Below, piece by piece: positions 6,244-13,641 of a stretch of 13,641 nt of DNA (the stretch's first letter is position 1; each line of letters opens with the position of its first letter). The position numbers and the translations under genes were made by a program. The stretch covers positions 1 to 13,641 of the forward strand of contig JAHDCB010000028.1 in NCBI GenBank assembly GCA_020630035.1, given 5' to 3'. The notes beneath the pieces are model-generated. The model saw only the letters and a list, made by a program, of their open reading frames with translations, had not been told where the DNA came from and did not search any database. Source of the DNA: Gammaproteobacteria bacterium. Its GTDB lineage: Bacteria > Pseudomonadota > Gammaproteobacteria > Chromatiales > Chromatiaceae.

Positions 6244-9165
6244 ATGAAAAGTAGCTTTTTACTGTTCCGTCGGCAACTCTGGCTATGGCTTATCGCACCG
6301 ATACTGATCAGCAGTTGTACGATTCAAGATACTGGCACTGGTCAACAAACGGGCACTCCGGATGAACCTAAAACTATCAGCTTCTCTGGCATAGCGACAG
6401 ATGGTCAACCACTATCCGGCGCGATAGTCACGCTACGAGATACCTCAGGTGAAACCCTGGGGAGTGCAACAGTTGGTGATCTCGGACACTTTACTATATC
6501 GCTACCTGAGTCCACAGATATCCGCGCAGGTTACTATCTGGCTATTAATGACGCTGGCCTGCAGGCACTCTATCCAGCATACCAACAGGAGAACGCCAAT
6601 ATCACGCCACTCACCACACTGGTACAGGCACTGTCTGCCAAACAAGAAGGTGATTCAGCCTTAAGAAAACAGGGTGTGGCCATTCAACAGCTGGCAGATA
6701 TTGGTGTTCTACAATTTCATGATTGGTCAGCGACACAACCTAGCCTTGTAAACTTTGAACACATGCGTCAAGCCATGCAACTATCCGGAGCAAAAGCCTG
6801 GTCTGAAAAGATTGCCACCGACCTGCAGACAACGGGAGAAATCGCCTACGAAGACATGTTGGGATTCCCGCAGGCACACGGCGGCTTAATTGACGTTCGG
6901 CTCTCTGAAGGTAAAACTGCTCAACTCATGAGAAGCGTCCCTTATCAGTACCAAATCCGGACCAAAGCCTATCAGGGGAATGAGCCCTACGAATTTGCTC
7001 TAATCGAACCTGTCGACAACTTAACTGTCAGCCCGCACGGTATCATTCGATACACCCCAGAACTAGAGGAATCAAAGGAATTAACCGGCCTGGAGAAGCC
7101 GATCGAACTGATAGAATTTAAGGTTCGGGTTACCAACCCAAAAACAAGGAAAGGGCGAGTTTTTTTAGGGGTCCTTAGGATACTGCCCACTGAAATCGTG
7201 AAGAAATGTGATATGCACCAAATCGAAAAGGGCACGCCCGGCGGCAATTTCTACACAGGCATACAGGGGGAATGTGAGAAACGCAAGGAAGAGGTCAGTT
7301 GGAAGGTGCGCCGCCTGCATTCAAAACGACACCGGATTGATGATCTTGATCTACCAGTCAGAATATTACGTAGTCGGGATATGACAGGCAAGCCAATGTA
7401 CACTATTCATGAACCTGACAGCCATGATTGGAATGAGTATAGCGTATACAATTGGTTAAACATACCACCTCTTCCCATGCAAATTCACAACGATAACGAC
7501 AACATAGTGACCGAGAAAGCTGCTGCTTTCAGCTTCAATTGGTTCGTACGGAAGTTTTGGTACGACAAATTCGCCACAGTGAAACATGAATCAGTTCACA
7601 TAACTAACCGCCTCTCAATAACGCACCAATCTTACCAGGATAAGAGAGACAGCCAGCGACATAAACTTTGCCCGGTAGCATACTATGGTGCTAATGCGCT
7701 CACAGAATGTCGCTGGGACGAGTCAGCGCGATTAAGAAGTGCTTGTGGACCGCACGGTGACTGCGCTAACAAGTTGCCGGTCATGCTCATACACAGCCGT
7801 TCTGGCGATGACACAGACCCTTCATACTCAGGCCCCAACCACTGGGGGAAACTGCCTGAAATGTTACACAAAATGGGCTACGCTGTTTATGAATTTGTCT
7901 GGCGCAGCAATGCTGATCTACTTGATGCTGCTAGTGATCTAGCTTCAGCCATTCGATTTATTAGCCAGGAAACTGGTAACAAGGTAAACCTGATTGCACA
8001 TTCATTCAGTGGGGTGCTATCTATGATGTATCTACAAAATATATATGAATCCGCAGTTTACGCAAACGACGTACAAACGCTGGTAACTATCGGCACTCCT
8101 CATTCCGGTATATTTCCAACTGCCGTAAATGATTTGATTAATTCTGGTATTGACTTCCCTAAAGGACACGATTCTGATCTGCTCACAAATTGTCATCTGA
8201 TGACCTGCCATGACCTCGGTACAGCAACGCCCAAGGCGTACTCACTCCATATGATTATGGATTATGACCCCTATGAACCCGATCCTCCGAAAGAAGATGT
8301 ATTCTTTTATGGTTTCTTTGGCGCTGGTCAAACAGCAGGATTCAACATGATACTCCTGAACAAACGCATTCAGGAGTTTGGGATACCTGTACCAATGAAG
8401 AATTTGATTAGTTTAACTATAGAAAAAAATCAGGACGGCATAGATGTATACGGAAATGGTAATGGCTTAATCTCTCTTGCTGGTCAACGCTTAGCTAGAA
8501 CTAGTGCTGACACAACTGAAATTATTCTAGGCATGCCCGATGATGCTGTGCCTGGCGATCCTATCTCATCGGAGATAGAACCCTTCTTCAAAGGCTATCG
8601 TCACGCAAAATACGGAACTCTGCAGGGTAGTAACTGGGAAACAAATATCAACAATGTTGATCACCCCGCCTTTATTGCCATTAAAGACTTGCTGGATTCA
8701 GTGTCCCCCCAGCCAGTAGTTCCAGCTCCTGAAGTTGAGCTGACTATGCAACTGCTAAAATACGTACCTAACTCGTACGATAGCAATGAGGCGACTCCGA
8801 TACCTAATGTAAACGTTTTGGTCAAACTTTATGACATGGAGTTAGTCACCGCTACAACTGACCATAGAGGAGTATTCACAGCGAGTGTGCCTTTTTATCC
8901 TGAAAAAGAATACCATATGTACGTCTATTCAGAAAACCACCCCCATAATTTAGTAGTACTAAAGAGTAACTCTAATATTGATGACTTACTAAAACCCTAC
9001 GCACCATGGGACTTCCCACACATGATTGAGGACCTCCCACCCCAGCCATTCCATTCTCGCATATCTGATTATTATTATGACGATGGTGAATGGCAGACGG
9101 AACCGGCACGACTCTTTGAGCCCTACGAATATGTAACGCCTTTTAATTTAATGCGGGATGACTAA
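6244..9165 (+). CDS. Large secreted lipoprotein with alpha/beta-hydrolase (lipase/esterase-like) core and Ig-like domains
   Basis: I recognise folds but not a named family. The 973 residues begin with a type II signal: basic MKSSFLLFRRQ, a hydrophobic stretch, then ISS-C25. Threonine at +2 favours the outer membrane. Residues about 44-110 resemble a carboxypeptidase regulatory-like beta sandwich (GIATDGQPLSGAIVTLRDTSG). Residues about 225-315 resemble a putative Ig domain (LTVSPHGIIRYTPE...KVRVTN). The hydrolase spans about 510-815: oxyanion-type LIH517SRSG, nucleophile elbow AHS587FSG, GTPHSG and late histidine H807 (VDHPAF), as in Lipase_2/PGAP1-like enzymes. Where lipases have a D-G-L-V acid motif this protein has N740-GLIS, so the catalytic acid is unclear. 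A second beta-sandwich-like repeat fills the C-terminus (about 845-910). Several cysteines before the hydrolase fit disulfides in the periplasm or at the surface. It separates rpsO from pnp. The start has only a weak GGGA seven bases upstream. Parts are AT-rich. Confidence 0.8.
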   Translation: MKSSFLLFRRQLWLWLIAPILISSCTIQDTGTGQQTGTPDEPKTISFSGIATDGQPLSGAIVTLRDTSGETLGSATVGDLGHFTISLPESTDIRAGYYLAINDAGLQALYPAYQQENANITPLTTLVQALSAKQEGDSALRKQGVAIQQLADIGVLQFHDWSATQPSLVNFEHMRQAMQLSGAKAWSEKIATDLQTTGEIAYEDMLGFPQAHGGLIDVRLSEGKTAQLMRSVPYQYQIRTKAYQGNEPYEFALIEPVDNLTVSPHGIIRYTPELEESKELTGLEKPIELIEFKVRVTNPKTRKGRVFLGVLRILPTEIVKKCDMHQIEKGTPGGNFYTGIQGECEKRKEEVSWKVRRLHSKRHRIDDLDLPVRILRSRDMTGKPMYTIHEPDSHDWNEYSVYNWLNIPPLPMQIHNDNDNIVTEKAAAFSFNWFVRKFWYDKFATVKHESVHITNRLSITHQSYQDKRDSQRHKLCPVAYYGANALTECRWDESARLRSACGPHGDCANKLPVMLIHSRSGDDTDPSYSGPNHWGKLPEMLHKMGYAVYEFVWRSNADLLDAASDLASAIRFISQETGNKVNLIAHSFSGVLSMMYLQNIYESAVYANDVQTLVTIGTPHSGIFPTAVNDLINSGIDFPKGHDSDLLTNCHLMTCHDLGTATPKAYSLHMIMDYDPYEPDPPKEDVFFYGFFGAGQTAGFNMILLNKRIQEFGIPVPMKNLISLTIEKNQDGIDVYGNGNGLISLAGQRLARTSADTTEIILGMPDDAVPGDPISSEIEPFFKGYRHAKYGTLQGSNWETNINNVDHPAFIAIKDLLDSVSPQPVVPAPEVELTMQLLKYVPNSYDSNEATPIPNVNVLVKLYDMELVTATTDHRGVFTASVPFYPEKEYHMYVYSENHPHNLVVLKSNSNIDDLLKPYAPWDFPHMIEDLPPQPFHSRISDYYYDDGEWQTEPARLFEPYEYVTPFNLMRDD

Positions 9166-9275
9166 TGGTAGTGGTTAACTGGAATACCCCGATAGTTTTG
9201 CCCCCACCGCGTAAGCAACAGGGAATACTAAAATTTAACACTGATCAAAACAGACTATTTCTCAAATCCGTGAAT

Positions 9276-9282
9276 CTAAGGA
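9276..9282 (+). promoter_or_regulatory. Ribosome binding site of pnp (GTG start)
   Basis: CTAAGGA ends seven bases before GTG 9290. This supports the GTG as start, consistent with the PNPase N-terminus NPIKKTVQFG aligning with E. coli NPIVRKFQYG. The 124 bases between the lipoprotein stop and this start show no long hairpin comparable to the E. coli pnp leader, and no convincing promoter. Confidence 0.75.
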
Positions 9283-9289
9283 ATATTAC

Positions 9290-11371
9290 GTGAATCCCAT
9301 CAAAAAAACGGTTCAGTTCGGCACCCATACCCTGACCCTGGAAACGGGCGAAATTGCTCGTCAGGCAGATGCCGCCGTACTGGTCGATATGGGTGGCACC
9401 GTTGTGTTAGCCACCGTCGTTGCTAACAAGGTGCCAACTGACCGTGATTTTTTCCCTCTCAGCGTCGAATATCAGGAAAAAATGTATGCCGCCGGAACCA
9501 TTCCCGGTGGTTTTTTTCGCCGCGAAGGCCGACCATCGGAAAAAGAAGTTCTGACTGCACGCCTGATTGACCGCCCGGTAAGGCCACTCTTTCCGAAGGG
9601 CTTCATGCATGAGATCCAGGTCGTCGCAACAGTGATGTCACTGAACCCTCAGATAGACCCGGAAATCCCGGCAATGATCGCAGTCTCCGCAGCACTATCC
9701 TGCTCTGGCCTGCCGTTTCAAGGCCCGATTGGTGCTGCACGAGTGGGCTATAAAAACGGCGAATACCAGTTAAACCCGGCTCAGACGGGGCTGGATCGAC
9801 ACAATGATTTAGACCTGGTGGTATCCGGTACGCGCGAAGCAGTGCTGATGGTTGAGTCAGAAGCACGCGAACTGTCAGAAGAAATCATGCTTGGTGCCGT
9901 ACTTTTTGGTCACACGCAACAACAAGTCGTGATTGAGGCCATCACTGAACTGGCTGCTGAAGTAAACAAACCTCAGTACGCCTTCCCACCGATACCCGAT
10001 CATACCGATCTGTTAGCCCGGATCACCACACAATACGGCAGCGAATTTGAGGCGGCCTACCAACTGACAGATAAAATGCAGCGTCAGGAGGCCCTGCGCA
10101 GCCTGGAAACCAGGATCGCACAGGAACTACCGGACGAAGAACCTGGCAAAAATGATCTCGCTGCTGCCTGCAATGCACTGAAAAAACAAATTGTACGTGG
10201 GCGAATACTGGCTGGTCAGCCACGTATTGACGGACGCGACACCGAAACAGTACGCCCGATCCATATCCGTGCTGGTGTACTACCACGTACCCATGGCTCA
10301 GCCCTGTTTACCCGGGGCGAAACTCAGGCACTGGTCGTCACCACACTCGGCACCGAACGGGATGCGCAGACAATAGATGCCTTGGGAGGTACTTATAAAG
10401 AACCGTTCCTGCTGCACTACAACTTCCCGCCGTATTGCGTCGGTGAAGCCGGACGGATGGGTACCCCGAAACGACGTGAAATCGGGCATGGCCGGTTAGC
10501 TAAACGAGCACTGCTGGCCTGTATGCCTAACCTGGAAGAATTCCCGTATGCCATTCGCGTGGTTTCTGAAATTACCGAATCAAATGGTTCTTCCTCAATG
10601 GCCTCAGTATGTGGCAGCAGCCTGTCACTGATGGATGCTGGTGTACCGCTCAGTGCACCGGTGGCCGGTGTTGCTATGGGGCTGATCAAAGAAGATGACC
10701 GATTTGCCGTACTGACAGACATTCTGGGTGATGAAGATCATCTGGGTGATATGGACTTTAAGGTCGCCGGTACCGCACAGGGTATTAATGCACTGCAGAT
10801 GGACATCAAGATCAACGGCATCAACGAAGAAATTATGCAAGTCGCATTGGAACAGGCAAAGGCCGGACGTCTGCATATCCTCGGTGAAATGGCACAAGTC
10901 CTGGCCGCACCCCGGGCTGAAATGTCAGAACATGCCCCGCGCATCATCACCCTGAAGATCAACCCGGAAAAAATCCGCGATGTTATCGGTAAGGGTGGCG
11001 CCACCATACGATCCATTACCGAGGAGACAGGTGCCAACATTGACATCAATGATGATGGCACCATCAAGATCTTCTCAGTGGAAAAAGAAGCTGGTGAACA
11101 GGCACAACATCAGATCGAACAAATCACTCAGGACATTGTGGTCGGTGCCATCTATGAAGGCCGGGTAGCCCGCCTGATGGACTTTGGTGCCTTCGTCAAC
11201 ATCCTGCCGGGTAAGGACGGCCTGGTACATATTTCACAAATCTGTGAAGAGCGGGTGGAAAAAGTCAGTGATAAGCTGAGCGAAGGCCAGATCATCCGGG
11301 TCAAGGTACTTGAAATTGACCGGCAGGGTCGTGTTCGCCTGAGTATGAAGGCCATCGCACCGGGCGAATGA
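9290..11371 (+). CDS. pnp: Polyribonucleotide nucleotidyltransferase (PNPase)
   Basis: PNPase degrades RNA 3' to 5' by phosphorolysis, releasing nucleoside diphosphates, and can add tails in reverse; it is a trimer and usually part of the RNA degradosome. The 693 residues hold two RNase PH domains (about 1-230 and 310-545) joined by a helical segment, then a KH domain with G567-KGG and an S1 domain from about 619. Active-site blocks are FFRREGRPSEKE in the first core, TESNGSSSMASVCG (phosphate binding) and the acidic cluster GDEDHLGDMD (480-489). It is shorter than the E. coli enzyme (711) because the tail after S1 is nearly absent. Start is GTG 9290, preceded by TAAGGA. It would normally follow rpsO directly. 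Its stop overlaps the next gene's start (ATGA), so the metallohydrolase is probably co-translated. Confidence 0.98.
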   Translation: MNPIKKTVQFGTHTLTLETGEIARQADAAVLVDMGGTVVLATVVANKVPTDRDFFPLSVEYQEKMYAAGTIPGGFFRREGRPSEKEVLTARLIDRPVRPLFPKGFMHEIQVVATVMSLNPQIDPEIPAMIAVSAALSCSGLPFQGPIGAARVGYKNGEYQLNPAQTGLDRHNDLDLVVSGTREAVLMVESEARELSEEIMLGAVLFGHTQQQVVIEAITELAAEVNKPQYAFPPIPDHTDLLARITTQYGSEFEAAYQLTDKMQRQEALRSLETRIAQELPDEEPGKNDLAAACNALKKQIVRGRILAGQPRIDGRDTETVRPIHIRAGVLPRTHGSALFTRGETQALVVTTLGTERDAQTIDALGGTYKEPFLLHYNFPPYCVGEAGRMGTPKRREIGHGRLAKRALLACMPNLEEFPYAIRVVSEITESNGSSSMASVCGSSLSLMDAGVPLSAPVAGVAMGLIKEDDRFAVLTDILGDEDHLGDMDFKVAGTAQGINALQMDIKINGINEEIMQVALEQAKAGRLHILGEMAQVLAAPRAEMSEHAPRIITLKINPEKIRDVIGKGGATIRSITEETGANIDINDDGTIKIFSVEKEAGEQAQHQIEQITQDIVVGAIYEGRVARLMDFGAFVNILPGKDGLVHISQICEERVEKVSDKLSEGQIIRVKVLEIDRQGRVRLSMKAIAPGE

Positions 11372-12318
11372 ACAGCCCTCAGCTGATTGATATCGGCCTG
11401 TATCGGCCTGGGATGGGAGCTTGCTATCTGATCGCAGATAGTCACGAACTGGCAATCATAGACTGCGGCACACAATACAGTGTGCCAGACATACTAAGTG
11501 CCATTACTGACAGTGGACACCAGCCCGGCGACGTACGCTGGATCATCCCGACCCATGTGCACCTGGATCATGCCGGTGGCACCGGGCGCCTGCTGGCATG
11601 CTGTCCGCAGGCCACCCTGATCGCCCACCCTAACGGGCTACCACACCTGATTGACCCGAGCCTGCTGCAAGCCAGTGCCAGTCAAGTGTATGGCGCAGAA
11701 CACTACGCCAGACATTACGGTGATCTGCAACCAGCACCAGAGTCCCGCTGTCAGGCCGCCGCAGACGGTGCGACACTGGCACTGGGGCAACGTCAACTGC
11801 TTTTACTGCAAACACCGGGACACGCCAATCATCACATCTGCATCCTAGACCAGGCAACTGGCGACCTGTACACAGGTGACACCTTCGGACTCAGCTACCA
11901 CGAACTGTCACAGCCGCACCCCTGGCTGATAGCAACCACCACACCAGTCGCGTTTGACCCGGATGCCTGGCAGGCCAGTCTGGACCGCTTGCTGGCACTT
12001 GATCCAGTGCATGTTTGTCTGACCCACTATGGCCGCTATCCGCAACCAGCACAACTGGCGCCACAACTACGTGCCAGTATCGAGCAGCATCGGAATATTG
12101 CGCTAGCAGAAGAACCAAACCCATCCAACGGACGCCTGGAACGACTACAACAGGCTCTGACCGCACAACTCATACCGGCAGCCTGCCGGCATAGTGGCCT
12201 GAGCACAGCCCAGGTACAGGCGATACTGACAGACGATGTTACCCTGAATGCTCAGGGGCTGGAGATCTGGCTGACACGACGCGCCAAACACCGCACCGCC
12301 ACACCTCACCCATCATAA
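11368..12318 (+). CDS. MBL-fold metallohydrolase (glyoxalase II-like, ST1585-type)
   Basis: This is a metallo-beta-lactamase-fold hydrolase with a binuclear metal site. The HxHxDH motif is TH63VH65LD67H68AGGTG, followed by H152 (PGHANHH), D171 (YTGDTFG) and H220 (LTHYG), the full ligand set. The pattern, including DPSLLQASASQVYG after the motif, resembles the ST1585-like subgroup whose natural substrate is not established. It is not a classical GloB: at 316 residues it is longer, and a C-terminal segment (about 255-305) looks like a small helical domain. The start ATG overlaps the pnp stop and has no separate ribosome binding site, so translation is likely coupled. aroG follows after 8 bases. 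A perfect tandem decamer (TATCGGCCTG at 11391 and 11401) lies near the 5' end without disturbing the frame. Fold and metal site are firm; substrate unknown. Confidence 0.9.
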   Translation: MNSPQLIDIGLYRPGMGACYLIADSHELAIIDCGTQYSVPDILSAITDSGHQPGDVRWIIPTHVHLDHAGGTGRLLACCPQATLIAHPNGLPHLIDPSLLQASASQVYGAEHYARHYGDLQPAPESRCQAAADGATLALGQRQLLLLQTPGHANHHICILDQATGDLYTGDTFGLSYHELSQPHPWLIATTTPVAFDPDAWQASLDRLLALDPVHVCLTHYGRYPQPAQLAPQLRASIEQHRNIALAEEPNPSNGRLERLQQALTAQLIPAACRHSGLSTAQVQAILTDDVTLNAQGLEIWLTRRAKHRTATPHPS

Positions 12319-12326
12319 CAACTCAC

Positions 12327-13382
12327 ATGACCCAGACTACCGAAGACCTGCGCATTACCGCAACCACCGAAGTCGACAGCCCGGCAGCCCTGCACCAGCG
12401 CTATCCGATGACTGACACGGCGGCACGCACCGTCACCCGGGCCAGACGCCATATCCAGCATATCCTCGGAGGTTCCGATGACCGGCTGCTGGTAGTGATC
12501 GGCCCCTGCTCCATTCACGACCCGGTGGCGGCACATGAATATGCCGACAAACTGTGCAACATACGCCAAAAACTGGCCGCCGACCTGGAAATCGTGATGC
12601 GGGTTTATTTTGAAAAGCCGCGCACTACCGTTGGATGGAAAGGCCTGATCAACGATCCGCACCTGGACGAAAGCTTCGACATCAACACCGGGCTGGGCAG
12701 TGCACGTCAGTTGCTGCTGGAGATTAACGACAAACAACTCCCGGCCGGCACCGAATTCCTGGACCTGATCAGCCCGCAATATGTCGCTGATTTAATCAGT
12801 TGGGGAGCGATCGGCGCCCGCACCACCGAAAGCCAGGGCCACCGGGAACTGGCCTCCGGGCTATCCTGCCCGGTCGGATTCAAAAACGGCACAGATGGCA
12901 ACACCAAGATCGCGATAGATGCCATCGGCGCCGCCACGCGCCCACATGTCTTCATGTCCGTCACCAAACAAGGCCGTTCCGCAATCTTCAATACCGCAGG
13001 CAACCCGGACACCCACGTCATCCTGCGAGGCGGCAAGCGACCCAACTATGATCGTGAATCAGTCGAAGACGCGATAGACACACTACGCCAGGCACAACTG
13101 CGCCCGAACCTGATGATCGACTTCAGCCATGCCAATAGCCATAAACAACACGAGCGGCAAAAAATTGTTGCTACCGATGTTGCCCAGCAGATCGCGGACG
13201 GCAACCGGAGCCTGATTGGTGTGATGATCGAAAGCCACCTGATCGCCGGCAACCAGAGCCTGCAACCGGGTCGGACGCTCACCTACGGACAAAGCATCAC
13301 TGATGCCTGCCTGTCGTGGGAAGACAGCGTGCCCGTACTGGAACAACTGGCAGATGCCGTGCGGCGCAGGCGCCGCGCCTGA
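12327..13382 (+). CDS. aroG: 3-deoxy-7-phosphoheptulonate (DAHP) synthase, class I, AroG-like
   Basis: DAHP synthase condenses phosphoenolpyruvate and erythrose 4-phosphate, the committed step of the shikimate pathway to aromatic amino acids. The 351 residues align without visible gaps to E. coli AroG, as recalled. Metal ligands fall at the same numbers: C61 (GPCSIHDP), H268 (FSHANS), E302 (MIESHL) and D326 (SITDAC). KPRTTVGWKGLINDPH (97-112) and GARTTESQ (163-170) are substrate-binding blocks. MIDFSHANS and EFLDLISPQ favour the AroG rather than AroF branch. Most residues of the AroG phenylalanine pocket as I recall them (F144, D146, P150, L175, L179, S180, F209) are kept, while position 221 is F instead of V; phenylalanine feedback is thus likely but unproven. 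No clear ribosome binding site precedes ATG 12327. It sits between the metallohydrolase (8-base gap) and miaB (5-base gap). Confidence 0.94.
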   Translation: MTQTTEDLRITATTEVDSPAALHQRYPMTDTAARTVTRARRHIQHILGGSDDRLLVVIGPCSIHDPVAAHEYADKLCNIRQKLAADLEIVMRVYFEKPRTTVGWKGLINDPHLDESFDINTGLGSARQLLLEINDKQLPAGTEFLDLISPQYVADLISWGAIGARTTESQGHRELASGLSCPVGFKNGTDGNTKIAIDAIGAATRPHVFMSVTKQGRSAIFNTAGNPDTHVILRGGKRPNYDRESVEDAIDTLRQAQLRPNLMIDFSHANSHKQHERQKIVATDVAQQIADGNRSLIGVMIESHLIAGNQSLQPGRTLTYGQSITDACLSWEDSVPVLEQLADAVRRRRRA

Positions 13383-13387
13383 CACCA

Positions 13388-13641
13388 ATGAGCGGAACCG
13401 TTTATATCAAAACGCACGGTTGTCAGATGAACGTGTACGACTCACAAAAAATGCGTGACGTCCTGCACACAGCACATGACCTGCGTGAGACACAAGAACC
13501 GGCAGAAGCCGACGTCTTACTACTGAATACCTGCTCGATCCGCGAAAAGGCACAGGAAAAAGTTTTCTCACAACTGGGCGAATGGCAGGCCCTGAAAGCC
13601 AAAAAACCAGACCTGATCATTGGGGTCGGCGGCTGTGTCGC
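13388..13641 (+). CDS. miaB: tRNA-2-methylthio-N6-dimethylallyladenosine synthase, 5' part (cut by window end)
   Basis: MiaB is a radical-SAM methylthiotransferase that converts i6A37 to ms2i6A37 in tRNAs reading UNN codons. Only the first 84 codons are present. They begin MSGTVYIKTHGCQMNVYDS and contain the three cysteines of the N-terminal UPF0004 domain that hold the auxiliary iron-sulfur cluster: C12, C49 (LLLNTCSIREKAQEKVF) and C83 (IGVGGCV). The radical-SAM CxxxCxxC motif and TRAM domain must lie beyond the window. The ATG at 13388 gives the same N-terminal spacing as E. coli MiaB. It starts five bases after the aroG stop, so the two are likely co-transcribed. The close match to MiaB (NTCSIREKAQEKV) argues against the related RimO. 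Confidence 0.95.
   Translation, partial: MSGTVYIKTHGCQMNVYDSQKMRDVLHTAHDLRETQEPAEADVLLLNTCSIREKAQEKVFSQLGEWQALKAKKPDLIIGVGGCV

Noticed and set aside
5973..6254. 93-codon frame spanning the rpsO stop, the hairpin region and the lipoprotein start
   Set aside because: It overlaps both real genes, runs through the inverted repeats, lacks a ribosome binding site and resembles no protein I know.
9166..9289. Possible pnp promoter (TTGCCC near 9198, TAAAAT near 9229)
   Set aside because: Spacing is about 25 bases, outside the sigma-70 range, so I did not call it.
11391..11410. Perfect tandem repeat of TATCGGCCTG
   Set aside because: Two copies within the coding sequence of the metallohydrolase encode ordinary family residues (IGLYRPG) in different phases; it is most likely chance.
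12306..12779. 157-codon minus-strand frame inside aroG
   Set aside because: It is a shadow of aroG: the plus-strand frame there carries conserved catalytic motifs, and the antisense product has no recognisable features.
1..13641. CRISPR arrays, tRNA or rRNA genes, insertion sequences, phage attachment sites
   Set aside because: No regularly spaced repeats, cloverleaf-forming segments, transposase frames or terminal repeats were found; nearly all sequence is accounted for by protein genes.

Overview
The window reads as chromosomal DNA of a gammaproteobacterium outside the enteric group. GshB, RluB, S15, PNPase, an AroG-type DAHP synthase and MiaB all resemble their Escherichia coli counterparts closely. 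In AroG (C61, H268, E302, D326) and RluB (D110) even the catalytic residue numbers coincide. The housekeeping genes have moderate GC. Two genes look more accessory and locally AT-rich: the DUF4143 fragment at the left edge and the large lipoprotein in the middle. No tRNA, rRNA, CRISPR array or insertion sequence was seen, and no gene-free stretch exceeds 300 bases.

Layout. (1) 1-719: C-terminal part of a DUF4143 (AAA+ ATPase family) protein, whose homology runs upstream of its first ATG into a stop; probably a frameshifted remnant. (2) 737-1534, minus strand: rluB. (3) 1618-4152: a tight plus-strand cluster of a BCP/PrxQ-like peroxiredoxin, gshB (ATGA overlap) and apbE, suggesting linked peroxide, glutathione and flavoprotein functions. 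(4) 4164-5501, minus strand: a sodium/alanine symporter (AGCS family), convergent with apbE. (5) 5720-11371: rpsO and pnp, normally adjacent, are here separated by a 973-codon predicted outer-membrane lipoprotein with an alpha/beta-hydrolase core. (6) 11368-13641: an MBL-fold metallohydrolase overlapping pnp by ATGA, then aroG (8-base gap) and the 5' end of miaB (5-base gap). Together with pnp these look like one transcription unit.

The least ordinary part is the rpsO-lipoprotein-pnp segment. The hexamer TCATTG or its complement CAATGA occurs seven times between 5586 and 6106. Two copies form the stem of a hairpin touching the rpsO ribosome binding site. Four more form alternating arms just after rpsO, which could fold into mutually exclusive hairpins. 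In E. coli the rpsO-pnp interval carries the rpsO terminator and the RNase III-processed leader through which PNPase autoregulates. Here the structured region and pnp are separated by nearly 3 kb of lipoprotein gene, so control of pnp must either pass through that gene or have changed.
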